Shown here piece by piece: positions 42,802 through 52,700 of a DNA stretch of 64,000 bases. This DNA is from an uncultured Eubacteriales bacterium (GTDB taxonomy: Bacteria > Bacillota > Clostridia > Oscillospirales > CAG-272), in NCBI GenBank assembly GCA_958414825.1, contig CATYXQ010000005.1, positions 8,033 through 72,032 on the forward strand. Direction: 5' to 3'. Each line of letters starts with the position of its first letter. The stretch's first letter is position 1. A program made the position numbers and the translations under genes. The notes below the pieces were generated by a model that was not told the DNA's origin, ran no database searches, and worked only from the letters and a program-made list of their open reading frames with translations.

Positions 42802-43086
42802 TCAGGCAAGGGCACGTTCCAACCAGATCATTCCAACATCAAGCGCATCATATAAACCTTTTTTCTCGCCTTGCTTAATGATTCGATCAGCAAAAGATTT
42901 TTTAGGATCCGTTGAAAGAATTTGAATGAGAACTTTATCCGGAATTTCCGTATCTGCAAACTTTTTATAAGACATAATCAGCATATATAAAATACACGAA
43001 TCCGTCATATTACCATAGCAAATGGTATCATGCTCACGGACAAACGCTCGGCCCTTGTACTCAATATACTTTACATTGTCAGCCAT
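42802..43086 (-). CDS. Conserved-looking hypothetical protein
   Basis: 94 residues; begins MADNVKYIEYKGRAFVREHD, and has no signal peptide or membrane helix. The C-terminal half is basic (FADRIIKQGEKKGLYDALD). I do not recognise the family; the composition is of a small cytosolic alpha/beta protein. GGGAGGTAACTGCGGT precedes the start. It has its own promoter (43159-43131) inside the 3' end of cca, and ends at the terminator 42779-42744. Confidence 0.65.
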   Translation of the reverse strand: MADNVKYIEYKGRAFVREHDTICYGNMTDSCILYMLIMSYKKFADTEIPDKVLIQILSTDPKKSFADRIIKQGEKKGLYDALDVGMIWLERALA

Positions 43087-43130
43087 ACCGCAGTTACCTC
43101 CCTGTTTCTATACATATACTTACATCTATA

Positions 43131-43159
43131 ATCATACTATAATTTTCAGCACTTGTCAA
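43131..43159 (-). promoter_or_regulatory. Promoter of the hypothetical gene
   Basis: Minus strand TTGACA (43159-43154), 17 bases, TATGAT (43136-43131). The -35 box is inside the cca coding end. Confidence 0.72.
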
Positions 43160-44357
43160 CTTTTTTACCTGTATCCAACAGATTCGCTGAAACAATTTGC
43201 AAAAATTCAAGCGCATCCGAACGGGTATTTTGTATTTTCCCGTCAAAAATCGCATACAGCACAGCCTGTAAAGCAATCCCCACCTGCTCACCCCGAAGCG
43301 CAGTTGTTCTCAACACATCCTGACCGTTGATTTTCAAGTCTCGAATAGAAAAACAATTCTCCTCTGATAGAATTTTCTGCACCATATGATACGAATCGCC
43401 GCTCCCACTTTCATACATGTCAATCTGCGCACGATCCAAAACAACTTCACGCCCGACATCCGCTAAAATACGACGCAAATACGGTGCAGAACAACCAGAC
43501 AGCACCGGACAATGCAATACAGCCGTCACTCGATGAAAAAAAGCGGCAGACGGCTTTAAACTGTATACATGGGCATCCGCCATGGGATCGCCAAGCAAAA
43601 GCGCTGAAAGCCGAATATCCGCGCGAAACGGCAACCGATCAAGATAACCGAATGCACAACTGTTGATCTTCGGTAAAGAAAAAATATGCGTCCAAAGATC
43701 GCCGGACAGCATCTTTGCAAGTACCCCGGAAGCGGAGCAACCGCAGAGCAGCTTTTTTAATTCCGAAAAAATCCGCTCACGCGAGACCAACGATAGCTTG
43801 GATGCAAGGACATATGCAGCCTCGAGTGTACTCGATTCTATCTCAAACGCAAGGACAGAAGCAAATCGAAACGCCCGCAAAATTCGCAATGCATCTTCAG
43901 AAAAGCGCTTCATCGGATCCCCTACCGCACGCAGACAACGCGCTTGCAAATCCGACTGCCCGCCATAAGGATCCGTAATACGTCCCAAACGATCCATGGC
44001 CATTGCATTTACCGTAAAATCTCGACGCATCAAATCCTCAGTCAAACAATTTGAAAACAGAACAAAGTCCGGATGCCGTCCGTCGCCGTATTCACCGTCC
44101 GTGCGAAACGTAGTTACTTCCACAGAGACACGGCCGTGCAGTACTGTGACCGTACCATGCTGCACACCGGTTAAAATGACACGATCGGCGGAGAATACAT
44201 GCGCAATCTCCCTTGGTAAAGCATTGGTTGTAATATCAAAATCCTGCGGCATACGTCCCAAAAGGAAATCACGAACGCAGCCGCCGACAAGATATGCTTC
44301 AAACCCCTGCTCTTCAAGCCTGGAAAGCACATATAGCACATCCTCGGGTATCCGCAT
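43146..44357 (-). CDS. cca: CCA tRNA nucleotidyltransferase
   Basis: 403 residues from the ATG at 44357, seven bases after GAGAGGAG; an upstream in-frame ATG at 44465 is rejected as it lacks a ribosome binding site and adds an unrelated leader. Class II nucleotidyltransferase head: LVGGCVRDFLLGRMPQDFD gives the GG and the DxD metal motif, TFRTDGEYGDGRHPD follows, and EDLMRRDFTVNAMAMD and DALRILRAFRFAS are the nucleotide-discriminating B, C and D blocks. No HD domain seen. The enzyme adds or repairs tRNA CCA; all four tRNAs in this window already encode CCA, so repair is its expected job here. Confidence 0.94.
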   Translation of the reverse strand: MRIPEDVLYVLSRLEEQGFEAYLVGGCVRDFLLGRMPQDFDITTNALPREIAHVFSADRVILTGVQHGTVTVLHGRVSVEVTTFRTDGEYGDGRHPDFVLFSNCLTEDLMRRDFTVNAMAMDRLGRITDPYGGQSDLQARCLRAVGDPMKRFSEDALRILRAFRFASVLAFEIESSTLEAAYVLASKLSLVSRERIFSELKKLLCGCSASGVLAKMLSGDLWTHIFSLPKINSCAFGYLDRLPFRADIRLSALLLGDPMADAHVYSLKPSAAFFHRVTAVLHCPVLSGCSAPYLRRILADVGREVVLDRAQIDMYESGSGDSYHMVQKILSEENCFSIRDLKINGQDVLRTTALRGEQVGIALQAVLYAIFDGKIQNTRSDALEFLQIVSANLLDTGKKVDKC

Positions 44358-44511
44358 CACACAACTCCTCTCCGGTATCCGCCGATCCACCCCCAATGCA
44401 TCGCCGCATTCGAAGCCGTTTTTCAAAAAACGATCCGCGTCGCTTATCCTTGCAATACACACCATACTGCTCTACTTTATAACCCTAACGTATAAAATGA
44501 TAACAGTTGCT

Positions 44512-44541
44512 AAAAAAGCACCTGCTTTCGCAAGTGCTTTT
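44512..44541 (-). terminator. Terminator of the tRNA-Met/tRNA-Glu unit
   Basis: Minus strand AAAAGCACTTGC pairs with GCAGGTGCTTTT (44541-44530 with 44525-44514, one G-T wobble), then more T (to 44512). The wobble is only allowed in minus-strand RNA, which fixes the orientation. Confidence 0.82.
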
Positions 44542-44543
44542 TC

Positions 44544-44618
44544 TGGTGACCCGTGGGAGAATCGAACTCCCGTTACCGCCGTGAAAGGGCGGTGTCTTAG
44601 CCGCTTGACCAACGGGCC
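44544..44618 (-). tRNA. tRNA-Glu (anticodon UUC)
   Basis: Minus strand acceptor GGCCCGT (44618-44612) with ACGGGTC (44554-44548), discriminator A, encoded CCA (44546-44544). The anticodon loop CTTTCAC in a CCGCC/GGCGG stem gives UUC. D- and T-arms are complete (GTTCGATTC). Confidence 0.96.
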
Positions 44619-44621
44619 ATT

Positions 44622-44698
44622 TGGTAGCGGAAGTTGGACTTGAACCCACGACCTATCGGGTATGAACCGATTGCTCTAGCCAGCTGAGCTATTCCGCC
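44622..44698 (-). tRNA. tRNA-Met (anticodon CAU), elongator type
   Basis: Minus strand acceptor GGCGGAA (44698-44692) with TTCCGCT (44632-44626), discriminator A, encoded CCA (44624-44622). The anticodon loop TTCATAC in a TCGGT/ACCGA-like stem gives CAU. The first acceptor pair is G-U rather than the C1-A72 mismatch of initiators, so it is elongator tRNA-Met or possibly a tRNA-Ile that TilS modifies. It is three bases from tRNA-Glu. Confidence 0.93.
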
Positions 44699-44729
44699 TT
44701 TTGCGATCCCTCAAGGCACCGCGATAGTT

Positions 44730-44758
44730 ATCATACCATAATCTGAATATATTGTCAA
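44730..44758 (-). promoter_or_regulatory. Promoter of the tRNA-Met/tRNA-Glu unit
   Basis: Minus strand TTGACA (44758-44753), 17 bases, TATGAT (44735-44730) with TGG just before it. Confidence 0.8.
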
Positions 44759-44889
44759 CACTTTTTTGCAAAAAATGCAAATCTAAAATAAAAAATCGCC
44801 GAGAAAATTTTACAATCCTCAGTAAATCTCAATCCCAAAAGGGCAGAACCGGATTGTCCGATATTCGGTCTGCAAATCATGCCACTCTG

Positions 44890-44936
44890 AAAAAAGCGAG
44901 CGGCACCCGCCTCAAAGATAGGTGCCGCTTGTTTTT
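44890..44936 (-). terminator. Terminator of the glycosidase-like gene
   Basis: GCGGCACC (44900-44907) pairs with GGTGCCGC (44921-44928). On the minus strand CGCTTTTTT follows (to 44890), and it lies directly after the stop of the 44940 gene. Confidence 0.78.
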
Positions 44937-44939
44937 TTG

Positions 44940-46823
44940 TTAGATTTTTCCCTCGATCGTATCTACACCCTTGCGAAGCGCCGACCAATCGTCCATATAA
45001 CGGAGCGTCTCCATACGGAATGCACAGGGCCACATAACCAACCATTCGGAGGGGTTGAAAGGCGGAAGCGTGGGTCTGCCCCAACGAGTCTGGAATACCG
45101 CCTCATCCTGGCTTCCGGCAGGACGCACCTTACCGCGGATGCAAAGCGTACCGTCCGAAATCAACTGCGACGCAGCACACCAAAGCGCCATGCCGCGCTC
45201 ATGCCACTGCTTATTTCCAGTAATTTCCGCAAGCTGCAAAAATGCCCGAACATCACGCAGACAATACTGATCCACAGCATTGTGCGCTGTAGATACCGCA
45301 GTAATTCCAAGCGTATCATACTTTATTTTTGCAAGCGTTGTATCTGCCGGATACTTTGCAGTATAATGCATCATCCAAGTGCTGATATACCATGCTACAT
45401 CTTCCGCACGATTCACATATTTCTGCTCATGTGTCACATCGTACAAAGACAGCGCGGCGCCGAGCAACGGAGAAGCGGACTCCTTATCAATACAATAAGA
45501 ATCCAGCGCGCCGGCCGTTGTAAACCCGTTCTCATCGAATTCTTTGCAGTAACAGTCAAACGCCCGCACAGCGCTCTGCAAATATTTATCTTCACCGGTA
45601 CGCTTATAAGCCTCAAGAACAGCCGGAATCAAGAATGCGCCGATCGTGCCGTTTTGCTGACGCACACTGCCGTCCTTATTCCAGCTTTTTGCAAATTCGC
45701 CGCTGGGAAGCTGACGATTCACGGCAAAATTAACCATACCCATTGCATAGTCAATATACTCCGGACGCGGCGTACCGCATTTTTCCATCAGATCAGCCGC
45801 CTCAAAATACTGAAGCGCGCCCTGCCCCAAATTGCAGGCGTCAATCGGTATATCGCGGGTCTGATCGCACGGCGCTCCGTCAAACTTAATCTGTACAAGA
45901 CCGTCTATTCCCTCAAGCTTCGTATATTTCGGCCATGCATCCAAACACATGCTGGCCTTTTCATAAGCATCCTCATCACCAGTGCGCAAATACTCACAAA
46001 GAAGCGCATTTGATGCGGAAGCGCTCTGCCCTACCCAGCCAAGTTCATATTTAATTTGGTCGCGTTTTGCATAAAAGCAAGTAGATTTATACCACTGCAA
46101 TCCACGGTTGAATGCAACAAAGCCGTCCTTTTCGAGCGTCCAGAGCGATTTCATAAAAGCAATGCTGTAACGCCACATGTCCTCCGGCTGCATTGGTGCG
46201 GGAATCGAATGACCATAGTACCGCCAGGCAAAATCCAGAAGTTTACGCACAGAGTGCCGCGGGCGATCCACCTCAAACGCAAAAATGATGCCGCAGAAAA
46301 GATCCCGCGGTTCCATCGTGCCCATATACGCTTCTTTCCACTCGTGGCGCCCCAGCATTTTCGGGCCGGCCTGTTCCGGCCATACAAGCGCATGGCGCTC
46401 CATACCGCTTTCAACTTTGTAAAGCGAGCAACTCGGCGTGTCATCCTGCTCGGCCATCAACGAAACCGCATAGCGATTGGCCATTTCGGTATATGTACAG
46501 GCAGGAATCATAACGCGGTGCCACTCATAGGTCCACGGCGTCCCCTCAAAGCGATCCCCAACGTATTCTTCACTGTCTCCCCAACCGTTTCCGTTATAAT
46601 TTACGGCAGGCACCATTGTGTATTCGGGTGCTGCACCCGTATCAAATGTAAGCTGCATCTGATCCACCGGACGCTCGAGTTTCCGTGTCCATTTCCAAGC
46701 GCCGTCTTCAATTTTTTCAAATGAATCCACAGCCCCTGCCTCAGATTCAATCGTCAGCAGCACTACATTGCCATTCGTCAATTCAAAACGATTACCGTTT
46801 TTTAAAAATTGAAAGTTCTTCAT
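44940..46823 (-). CDS. Uncharacterised cytoplasmic six-hairpin glycosidase-like protein
   Basis: 627 residues without a signal peptide. The N-terminal ~220 residues look like a beta-sandwich (FELTNGNVVLLTIESEAGAV, TFDTGAAPEYTMVPAVNYNG); the C-terminal ~400 look like an (alpha/alpha)6 barrel with repeated helical hairpins (YLRTGDEDAYEKASMCLDAW, AYKRTGEDKYLQSAVRAFDC, YDVTHEQKYVNRAEDVAWYI), the layout of several glycosidase and glucuronyl hydrolase families. I cannot place it in a known GH family. Conserved-looking aromatic and acidic residues such as NYNGNGWGDSEEYVGDRFEG and STAHNAVDQYC may form the active site. It stands alone with its own promoter; start MKNFQFLKNG follows a weak ACGAGGTATAGG. 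It would act on imported oligosaccharides. Confidence 0.62.
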   Translation of the reverse strand: MKNFQFLKNGNRFELTNGNVVLLTIESEAGAVDSFEKIEDGAWKWTRKLERPVDQMQLTFDTGAAPEYTMVPAVNYNGNGWGDSEEYVGDRFEGTPWTYEWHRVMIPACTYTEMANRYAVSLMAEQDDTPSCSLYKVESGMERHALVWPEQAGPKMLGRHEWKEAYMGTMEPRDLFCGIIFAFEVDRPRHSVRKLLDFAWRYYGHSIPAPMQPEDMWRYSIAFMKSLWTLEKDGFVAFNRGLQWYKSTCFYAKRDQIKYELGWVGQSASASNALLCEYLRTGDEDAYEKASMCLDAWPKYTKLEGIDGLVQIKFDGAPCDQTRDIPIDACNLGQGALQYFEAADLMEKCGTPRPEYIDYAMGMVNFAVNRQLPSGEFAKSWNKDGSVRQQNGTIGAFLIPAVLEAYKRTGEDKYLQSAVRAFDCYCKEFDENGFTTAGALDSYCIDKESASPLLGAALSLYDVTHEQKYVNRAEDVAWYISTWMMHYTAKYPADTTLAKIKYDTLGITAVSTAHNAVDQYCLRDVRAFLQLAEITGNKQWHERGMALWCAASQLISDGTLCIRGKVRPAGSQDEAVFQTRWGRPTLPPFNPSEWLVMWPCAFRMETLRYMDDWSALRKGVDTIEGKI

Positions 46824-46857
46824 CCTATACCTCGTCCATTATTTTTTCAACAATACT

Positions 46858-46886
46858 ATTGTATCGTAATACACACACAGTTTCAA
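46858..46886 (-). promoter_or_regulatory. Promoter of the glycosidase-like gene
   Basis: Minus strand TTGAAA (46886-46881), 17 bases, TACAAT (46863-46858). On the plus strand a TATAAT at 46990-46995 is the probable -10 for the CBS gene, with a poor -35. Confidence 0.68.
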
Positions 46887-47106
46887 GGCACAGACGTACT
46901 TTTCAGTACAAAAATTTAAACCACTTTGTGAATTTTTTGAAGTTTATATGAATTTTTCATGCATCGCTTTCTTTTGGCAAAAAAAGCAGTATAATAGATA
47001 TGGAAATGCATGTGCAGTACTGAAATCCACATGTATATTTTTGAAAAAAACGATAACTGCGAAAAAACGCAAATCCTACGTTAAAATAGAAAAGGAGTCA
47101 TTCGAT

Positions 47107-47571
47107 ATGAATTTATTATTTTTTTTGAAACCGAAAAATTATGTTACATATTTAACCCTGGACAGTACGCTTCGACAAGGACTTGAAAAAATGCGAAACA
47201 GCGGATACACCGAAATTCCGGTTATAGACAAAGACGGACTATATGCGGGTACCGTGCGGCAGGGCGATTTTTTATGGAAAATACTGGACAACGGTTATAC
47301 GGATATACGAGAAGCCGAAAACGAAACCATTCGTGCAATTGTCAGCCGGCGTATTTTACCCGTACATATAGACACCGCAATAGACGAACTTCTGACAAAA
47401 GCTCTGGATCAAAACTTTGTACCCGTCATTGATGATCTTGACTCCTTTATCGGAATTATTACAAGGCGCGATATCATCAAGTATTTTATAGAAAAAAACG
47501 GCAGTACGACCATTACCGCCGCCAATTTTCCGGCTTCCGTACAGTCTGCAAAAGCATCGTGTAACCGATAA
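47107..47571 (+). CDS. CBS-domain pair protein
   Basis: 154 residues from the ATG at 47107, which follows AAAAGGAGTCATTCGAT; a start at 46948 is rejected because it lies before the -10 box. Two CBS motifs form a Bateman module: VTYLTLDSTLRQGLEKMRNS and YTEIPVIDKDGLYAGTVRQG, then ILPVHIDTAIDELLTKALDQ and FVPVIDDLDSFIGIITRRDI. Such stand-alone CBS pairs bind adenine nucleotides (c-di-AMP, AMP or ATP). Similar small CBS proteins in Bacillota bind c-di-AMP. No enzyme partner is in the neighbourhood. A terminator follows. Confidence 0.87.
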   Translation: MNLLFFLKPKNYVTYLTLDSTLRQGLEKMRNSGYTEIPVIDKDGLYAGTVRQGDFLWKILDNGYTDIREAENETIRAIVSRRILPVHIDTAIDELLTKALDQNFVPVIDDLDSFIGIITRRDIIKYFIEKNGSTTITAANFPASVQSAKASCNR

Positions 47572-47614
47572 AATACTTTTCTTTCAACTACAAGGAACCT
47601 TAAAAGTTTCATAT

Positions 47615-47654
47615 AAAAACAGACGGACAGTCCAAAACCATCCGTCTGTTTTTT
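47615..47654. terminator. Shared terminator of the CBS gene and the sugar ABC operon
   Basis: AAAAACAGACGGA (47615-47627) pairs with TCCGTCTGTTTTT (47641-47653). A and T runs on the two sides allow termination of both convergent transcripts. Confidence 0.88.
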
Positions 47655-47693
47655 ATTTTACACTGAAATTCTGCGTCAAACGCAGCTCGCTTG

Positions 47694-48704
47694 TTAACCT
47701 ACGATACCCGAACGTTCAATGCCCTGCACCAGATATCTTTGGCAGAACAGATAAATAATCACCAGCGGAACGATAATCATAAGGCCGCAAGTATTATTGA
47801 TCGCGGTATAATAGAGCGACTGTCCGGCATATGTCGTTTCCAATGATTTCGGAATGCCGACAATATCCGGCATAAGCGTGATTTTATTGGTGGAGAAGAA
47901 CATCTCGGTATAGAAATTATCCGTCCACTGCCAAGAAAACGCAAACAGGAAAATTGTGATCATCATCGGAACAGACAGCGGCAGGATGATCTGCAAAAAC
48001 GTTCTGAGCGTTCCGGAACCGTCGATATAAGCGCTTTCCTCCAATTCATCTGGCACGCCTCGGAAGAACTGCCGCATCATAAAGATATATAGACCGTTCT
48101 TAAAGGCAAGTCCGCTCACCGATAGAATGACCATAGGCCAATATGAGTTGGTAAGCTGTATTGCCGATCCCTTGATCGCACTGATAATGCCAAAAATATC
48201 AAAATGACGGAATTCCATAAACATGGACAGATAGAGCGTGTTATGCGGAACAACCATAGTCAGGATTACCGCGCCCATGATTAAGCTGCTTCCCTTGAAT
48301 TTAAACTTGGCAAGACCATAACCGACAAGACAACAGACAAACGTCTGCAGAACCGCTGACGTAAGAGACAGAAACAACGTATTCAGGAAAGCCTGCATAT
48401 AATTGTTTTCCAGAAAAATCGCTTTATACTGATCCAATGTAGGATACTTCGGGATCAGCATAACCGTAACGTCAATGAAATCCTCCGGACTCATAAACGA
48501 CGCCATAATTTTCGTGAAAAACGGGTAAAGCACGATATAGGACACGCCCAGCAAAATGATAAAGCGGAACAAATACCAAAGAATGTTCGTAAAGAACGAT
48601 AGATGACCGAACCGCGCTTTCAGACGCTGTACAAGAGGAGTTCTGTCAAAATCCACTTTGATTTTATTTTTGGATTCTTTTTTGATAACAGGTGTTTGAT
48701 TCAT
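47694..48704 (-). CDS. Carbohydrate ABC transporter permease (MalG-like), second pair
   Basis: 336 residues with six membrane segments. The cytosolic EAA loop that contacts the ATPase is ELEESAYIDGSGTLRTFLQI (near 230). The N-terminus has a basic 35-residue cytoplasmic extension (KNKIKVDFDRTPLVQRLK). This is the last gene of a seven-gene operon, 17 bases after its partner permease. It belongs to the MalG half of CUT1 carbohydrate uptake systems. The substrate is unknown. Confidence 0.9.
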   Translation of the reverse strand: MNQTPVIKKESKNKIKVDFDRTPLVQRLKARFGHLSFFTNILWYLFRFIILLGVSYIVLYPFFTKIMASFMSPEDFIDVTVMLIPKYPTLDQYKAIFLENNYMQAFLNTLFLSLTSAVLQTFVCCLVGYGLAKFKFKGSSLIMGAVILTMVVPHNTLYLSMFMEFRHFDIFGIISAIKGSAIQLTNSYWPMVILSVSGLAFKNGLYIFMMRQFFRGVPDELEESAYIDGSGTLRTFLQIILPLSVPMMITIFLFAFSWQWTDNFYTEMFFSTNKITLMPDIVGIPKSLETTYAGQSLYYTAINNTCGLMIIVPLVIIYLFCQRYLVQGIERSGIVG

Positions 48705-48721
48705 TTTCTACTCCTCCTTTC

Positions 48722-49699
48722 TCAGTCTCTCTTTTGATAGAACACAAACGCCGACATAATTCCGCAGGCCGCAGCCAGAATCAGAATGATAACAAGGAAG
48801 TACATCCAAGCCATCGCGGAACTCAGCACGTTGCCGTCCGGTGTGGGATATACCGCGTCAATCAACTGCATCATCACATTGGATTCTGTCGTGAATGAGT
48901 CGATGATCGTATAGACCGCATTGACCAAAATCATCGGGCTGATCATCGGGAACGTTATTTTCCAGAACGTCTCCCATGCCGTCGCGCCGTCTATCCGACA
49001 GGATTCATAAATCGCGGGCGAAATAGACTGAAGTCCGGCAAGGAAAATCAGAATCTGTACGCCGGAGCGATTGACAATACTGGAAATACCGTCCACCGCA
49101 GCGGCTACATACTGTACAAGCTCGGTTCCGACTTTCATATTGGCAAAAAGCGCCTCAAGATCAATGGCCGAAGACAGCATTGCCGCTGTGCTCTCACCCG
49201 TACCGGTATCAATTCCGGCTGAAGAATCCATAAACTCCATCAGATTGTTCTGCGCATCGATCGCTTCAATCAAACCGGTAGACAGAATAACAGGAATGAA
49301 CAAAATTGCCCGGAATGCCGCCCTGCCTACAATTTTATTATTGAGCAATACCGCAATGAAAAGCGAAAATATAACAATGGCCGGAATCTCAAGAACCAAT
49401 TGCCGAATACTGGAAACCAGTGTCTGTACAAAGTCGGGATTTTCAAACAACGCCTTTTGATAGTTGGAAAAACCTACCCACGTTGTGGTATAACCACCGG
49501 TACGAACCGGATCGATTTCCTGAAAACTGAATTTAATCGAATCAAAAATGATCGGCAAATAAATCAGGATAAATCCGGCAACAAACGGAAGAACAAAAAT
49601 CCACCCCGCATGTGCTTTGCGCTTATCCAGCGATGCCGGACGTCTGGTTTTTTTAACAGAGGAAGTACGGACGCCTCCTACAGCTTTTGTATTATTCAT
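48722..49699 (-). CDS. Carbohydrate ABC transporter permease (MalF/UgpA-like), second pair
   Basis: 325 residues with six membrane segments. AGWIFVLPFVAGFILIYLPI is the first, and YESCRIDGATAWETFWKITF the EAA loop. An unusual loop of about 60 residues (around 150-210, DAQNNLMEFMDSSAGIDTGT onward) is inserted between segments three and four, likely outside the membrane. The basic N-terminus VKKTRRPASLDKRKAHA is cytosolic. It lies 12 bases after the DUF5696-like gene. Permease of CUT1 type; partner of the gene at 47694. Confidence 0.9.
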   Translation of the reverse strand: MNNTKAVGGVRTSSVKKTRRPASLDKRKAHAGWIFVLPFVAGFILIYLPIIFDSIKFSFQEIDPVRTGGYTTTWVGFSNYQKALFENPDFVQTLVSSIRQLVLEIPAIVIFSLFIAVLLNNKIVGRAAFRAILFIPVILSTGLIEAIDAQNNLMEFMDSSAGIDTGTGESTAAMLSSAIDLEALFANMKVGTELVQYVAAAVDGISSIVNRSGVQILIFLAGLQSISPAIYESCRIDGATAWETFWKITFPMISPMILVNAVYTIIDSFTTESNVMMQLIDAVYPTPDGNVLSSAMAWMYFLVIILILAAACGIMSAFVFYQKRD

Positions 49700-49711
49700 C
49701 TGTACTCCCCC

Positions 49712-52700
49712 TTATTTGATAACCACATAACCGTAACTATCTACGGTATAGGTTTCGCCGTCCAGTATTGTGGTGATCGCATAGTTGTTATAATTCAGAA
49801 TGAACTGTGTGCCGTTCTCATACGTCACATGCACAATGCTGTCATCATCGGTCGTATATTTTGTATAAACGTAACTGTCACCCGTATTTTCAGGCGTTTG
49901 AGTCTTTTCTATCGTTATACGATCGTCGATACTCTCACCGGCGCCGATGGTACCTGCGAGATATTCCTCGCGCATTTGCGCCAGGGTTTCTTTGCGCGCA
50001 TCTTCATATGCCTTCTCTTCTGCCAGTTTGTCTGCTTCCGCCTTTGCAGCCGCATCGGCAGCAGCTTCAGCCTCAGTCGGCACGCGCTCACCGATCAGGA
50101 ACTCATGCCCTACGATCAATGAAGTCTGCAAATCACAGAGCAGTTCATTCAACTGATTATAGCGTTCTATCAGTTCATCGCGCCAGATGTCATAACGAAC
50201 CGAGTAGTATTTACTAAGCATGAAATCGTCTTTCAAAAGCTCGGTATTGTCATAGGAAAGAATGAAATACAACCCCGCGCCGTTCTCGATTGCTCTCAGA
50301 ATCTCGTAATCAATATCACCGGCCATATTCAGCGCCGAACCTGCAAATTCGACACAGCCATGCAATACAACGCCCATGAACGGTACGGAAGCGCTTGCAT
50401 ACAGCGAACGGCTGCTCTGCAGTGATACGCCCAGCATCTTGTCTACATATTTCCATGTGTAGATATTGCCGCTCATGCTCATGACGCTCGACATATCCTC
50501 ATCAAGCTGCGCAAAGAACCGATCCGTAAAGATTTTGGAATCATTGCGGTTATACGGTTCATCGCTGTCAAAGTCGGAATTCAAAGCGCTGCCCATGGTC
50601 GAAACAGAGATTGCGGAATTGCCGTATTTCAGATAATTCTTTGAAAATGTTTCATAAAAATGCGATAAAACCGAAGGAGAAACACAAAGCTTATAATAAG
50701 AAACGTACCCCTGAAGCGACGCATCATATTCGCGCAGACTGGAATAACGGTCATCAATGGTTTTGACGATATGCTTGCTGAGCTTCAATCCGTCGAAATT
50801 CTTCTGATTCTGCACATAAGCAAAATCGAAATCGGGATATACACCGAATCCCTTTTCATTGGCGTAAGCGACAAGATCTTCAAATCCGTCGGCTCCGCCG
50901 GCTTTCTTTTCCCATTTGAGCTTAAACGGAATTGTCGGATACATACCGCCGTTTGCAAAGCCGGTCAGCTTGAAATCAATATTGGTGATTCCGTTTGACG
51001 CAAGCTCATCATACATGGCTTTAATATCCGCAAACGTCGTCATAGCCTTATCTACAGTCATAGGCACAGACAAAACCTTTTCAAGCGTCTGTGTGACGCC
51101 AAAAGATTCAATGTACAACGGAATATCTTTATCCACATCTTCCTCAGTCAGACGAGTCAGAGTTCCGTTTTCCAGCAGATAGTCGCGATAAGCATGCGCC
51201 ATACCCATCCAACTGGTCTCATAATAATCCTTGATGTCATTTTCTTCAGCTACGGTCTTGTCGGTCAGCATAATATATTTGATCTTATAACTGCCGACAT
51301 ACTTGCGGCTGGATACTACTTCAATCGCACTGCTGGACCCTACCGAAATAGAATCCGAAAGCACGTAGGAATCCTTGGGACGCGGATTAAAAGAAACTTG
51401 AACCGAATTGTAATTATGCAGTTGGTTCTCATGCTTAGCTGTAATTTTTGTCAATGCGTCGCCTTCCTCAATGATCGCTAAGAAGCCGCGCTGTTCCTTT
51501 GCCCGTACCGCTTCCTGCACGGTAACCGTTTCCGTAATTTCTTCCGTGATTTCTTCGCCGGTTATTGGATCCACCGTCGTAACCGTCTTCGTCACTTCTT
51601 TCGGCGTATCCACATACTTGATTTTCTGAACCGTTTCACAGATTCCGAATACAGGCATACGCATAACATCCTGGTTTGCCGCGCCCTCCAATGTCTGGTA
51701 GGCAAAATCCATACCGTATACCGTTCCGGCAATCGATGTATTGCGTCCGGAGAAATCCTCATAATCCATCAATGCGCCGCTGCCGTCCGGAATGAACGTG
51801 TAACCCTCATTGGTATAGGTACCCGCCCCCATATACGGCAAAAGAACAATGTTCTGAAGCTTATACAAGGTTTCATCAAAACGAATGCCGTTCGCCGGGA
51901 GCGTAACCTCCAGTCCGTCCTCTGTCAGCGTATACTCCAAAGACATACGGAATACGGGCGTTGCCAGTGTCTGCGCCTCATACTGTGTCATCTGATGGTC
52001 ATATTCCATTTCTTCATAAGTATAATCAGGCGCATATGTTTTGATAATGTTTTCCAAATAAGCAAGCTCGCGGTTTTTTATATCCGAACTCAATACATAT
52101 ATCGGCATGTTTTTAGAGGCCGGATACGCTTTCAGCATCTCATCGCGAACCGTCTGCGGAAGCGTCGTATCCGAAGGATCCTTGAGGTCGTAGAAAGCCA
52201 AAACTTTCAGATTGTACCATTTGCTGTCGATATGCGCAAGAATTTCTTCTTCAAGGCGCTGTTTGGAAATCATACGGGGTACCAGATAGTTTGCATTTGC
52301 ACGACCGATCGTATATTCCACTCGAATACCGCTCTTGATGTCCTTAATGACAATCTGTCCGAGCTTAGCAGAGTCTGCATAAGAATTATATTCTTTGGCA
52401 GTGCCGTTATCATTGTAGCTGATCAGAATCTGAGAAAGAAGTTTATTCTTCGTTTCCTCAGTTCCTTTCGATGCGGCTACGCTGTACGGATTTGTAAACA
52501 GAATCTGACCAGTGGATTTATCCACCACAGCAACTTCTGCCGTCTTCGGCTCGACGTACAATTCATAGCCGTATTTATCCAGCTTCTTTTCCATGGTCGC
52601 AAGCTTATCTGCATCCGTGGGAAAGACTTTCGTCGTATAATCCGGGAACACCTCTTCCTCAGTAATCTCCTCTTCCGTATCCTCGGCAAAGGCACCAAGC

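Noticed and set aside
42556..42855. 99-residue plus-strand frame after the HAD gene
   Set aside because: No ribosome binding site, crosses a bidirectional terminator and overlaps the hypothetical gene on the other strand.
44922..46013. 363-residue plus-strand frame opposite the glycosidase-like gene
   Set aside because: Cys/Arg/Ile-rich shadow with no recognisable motif, starting inside the terminator of the real gene.
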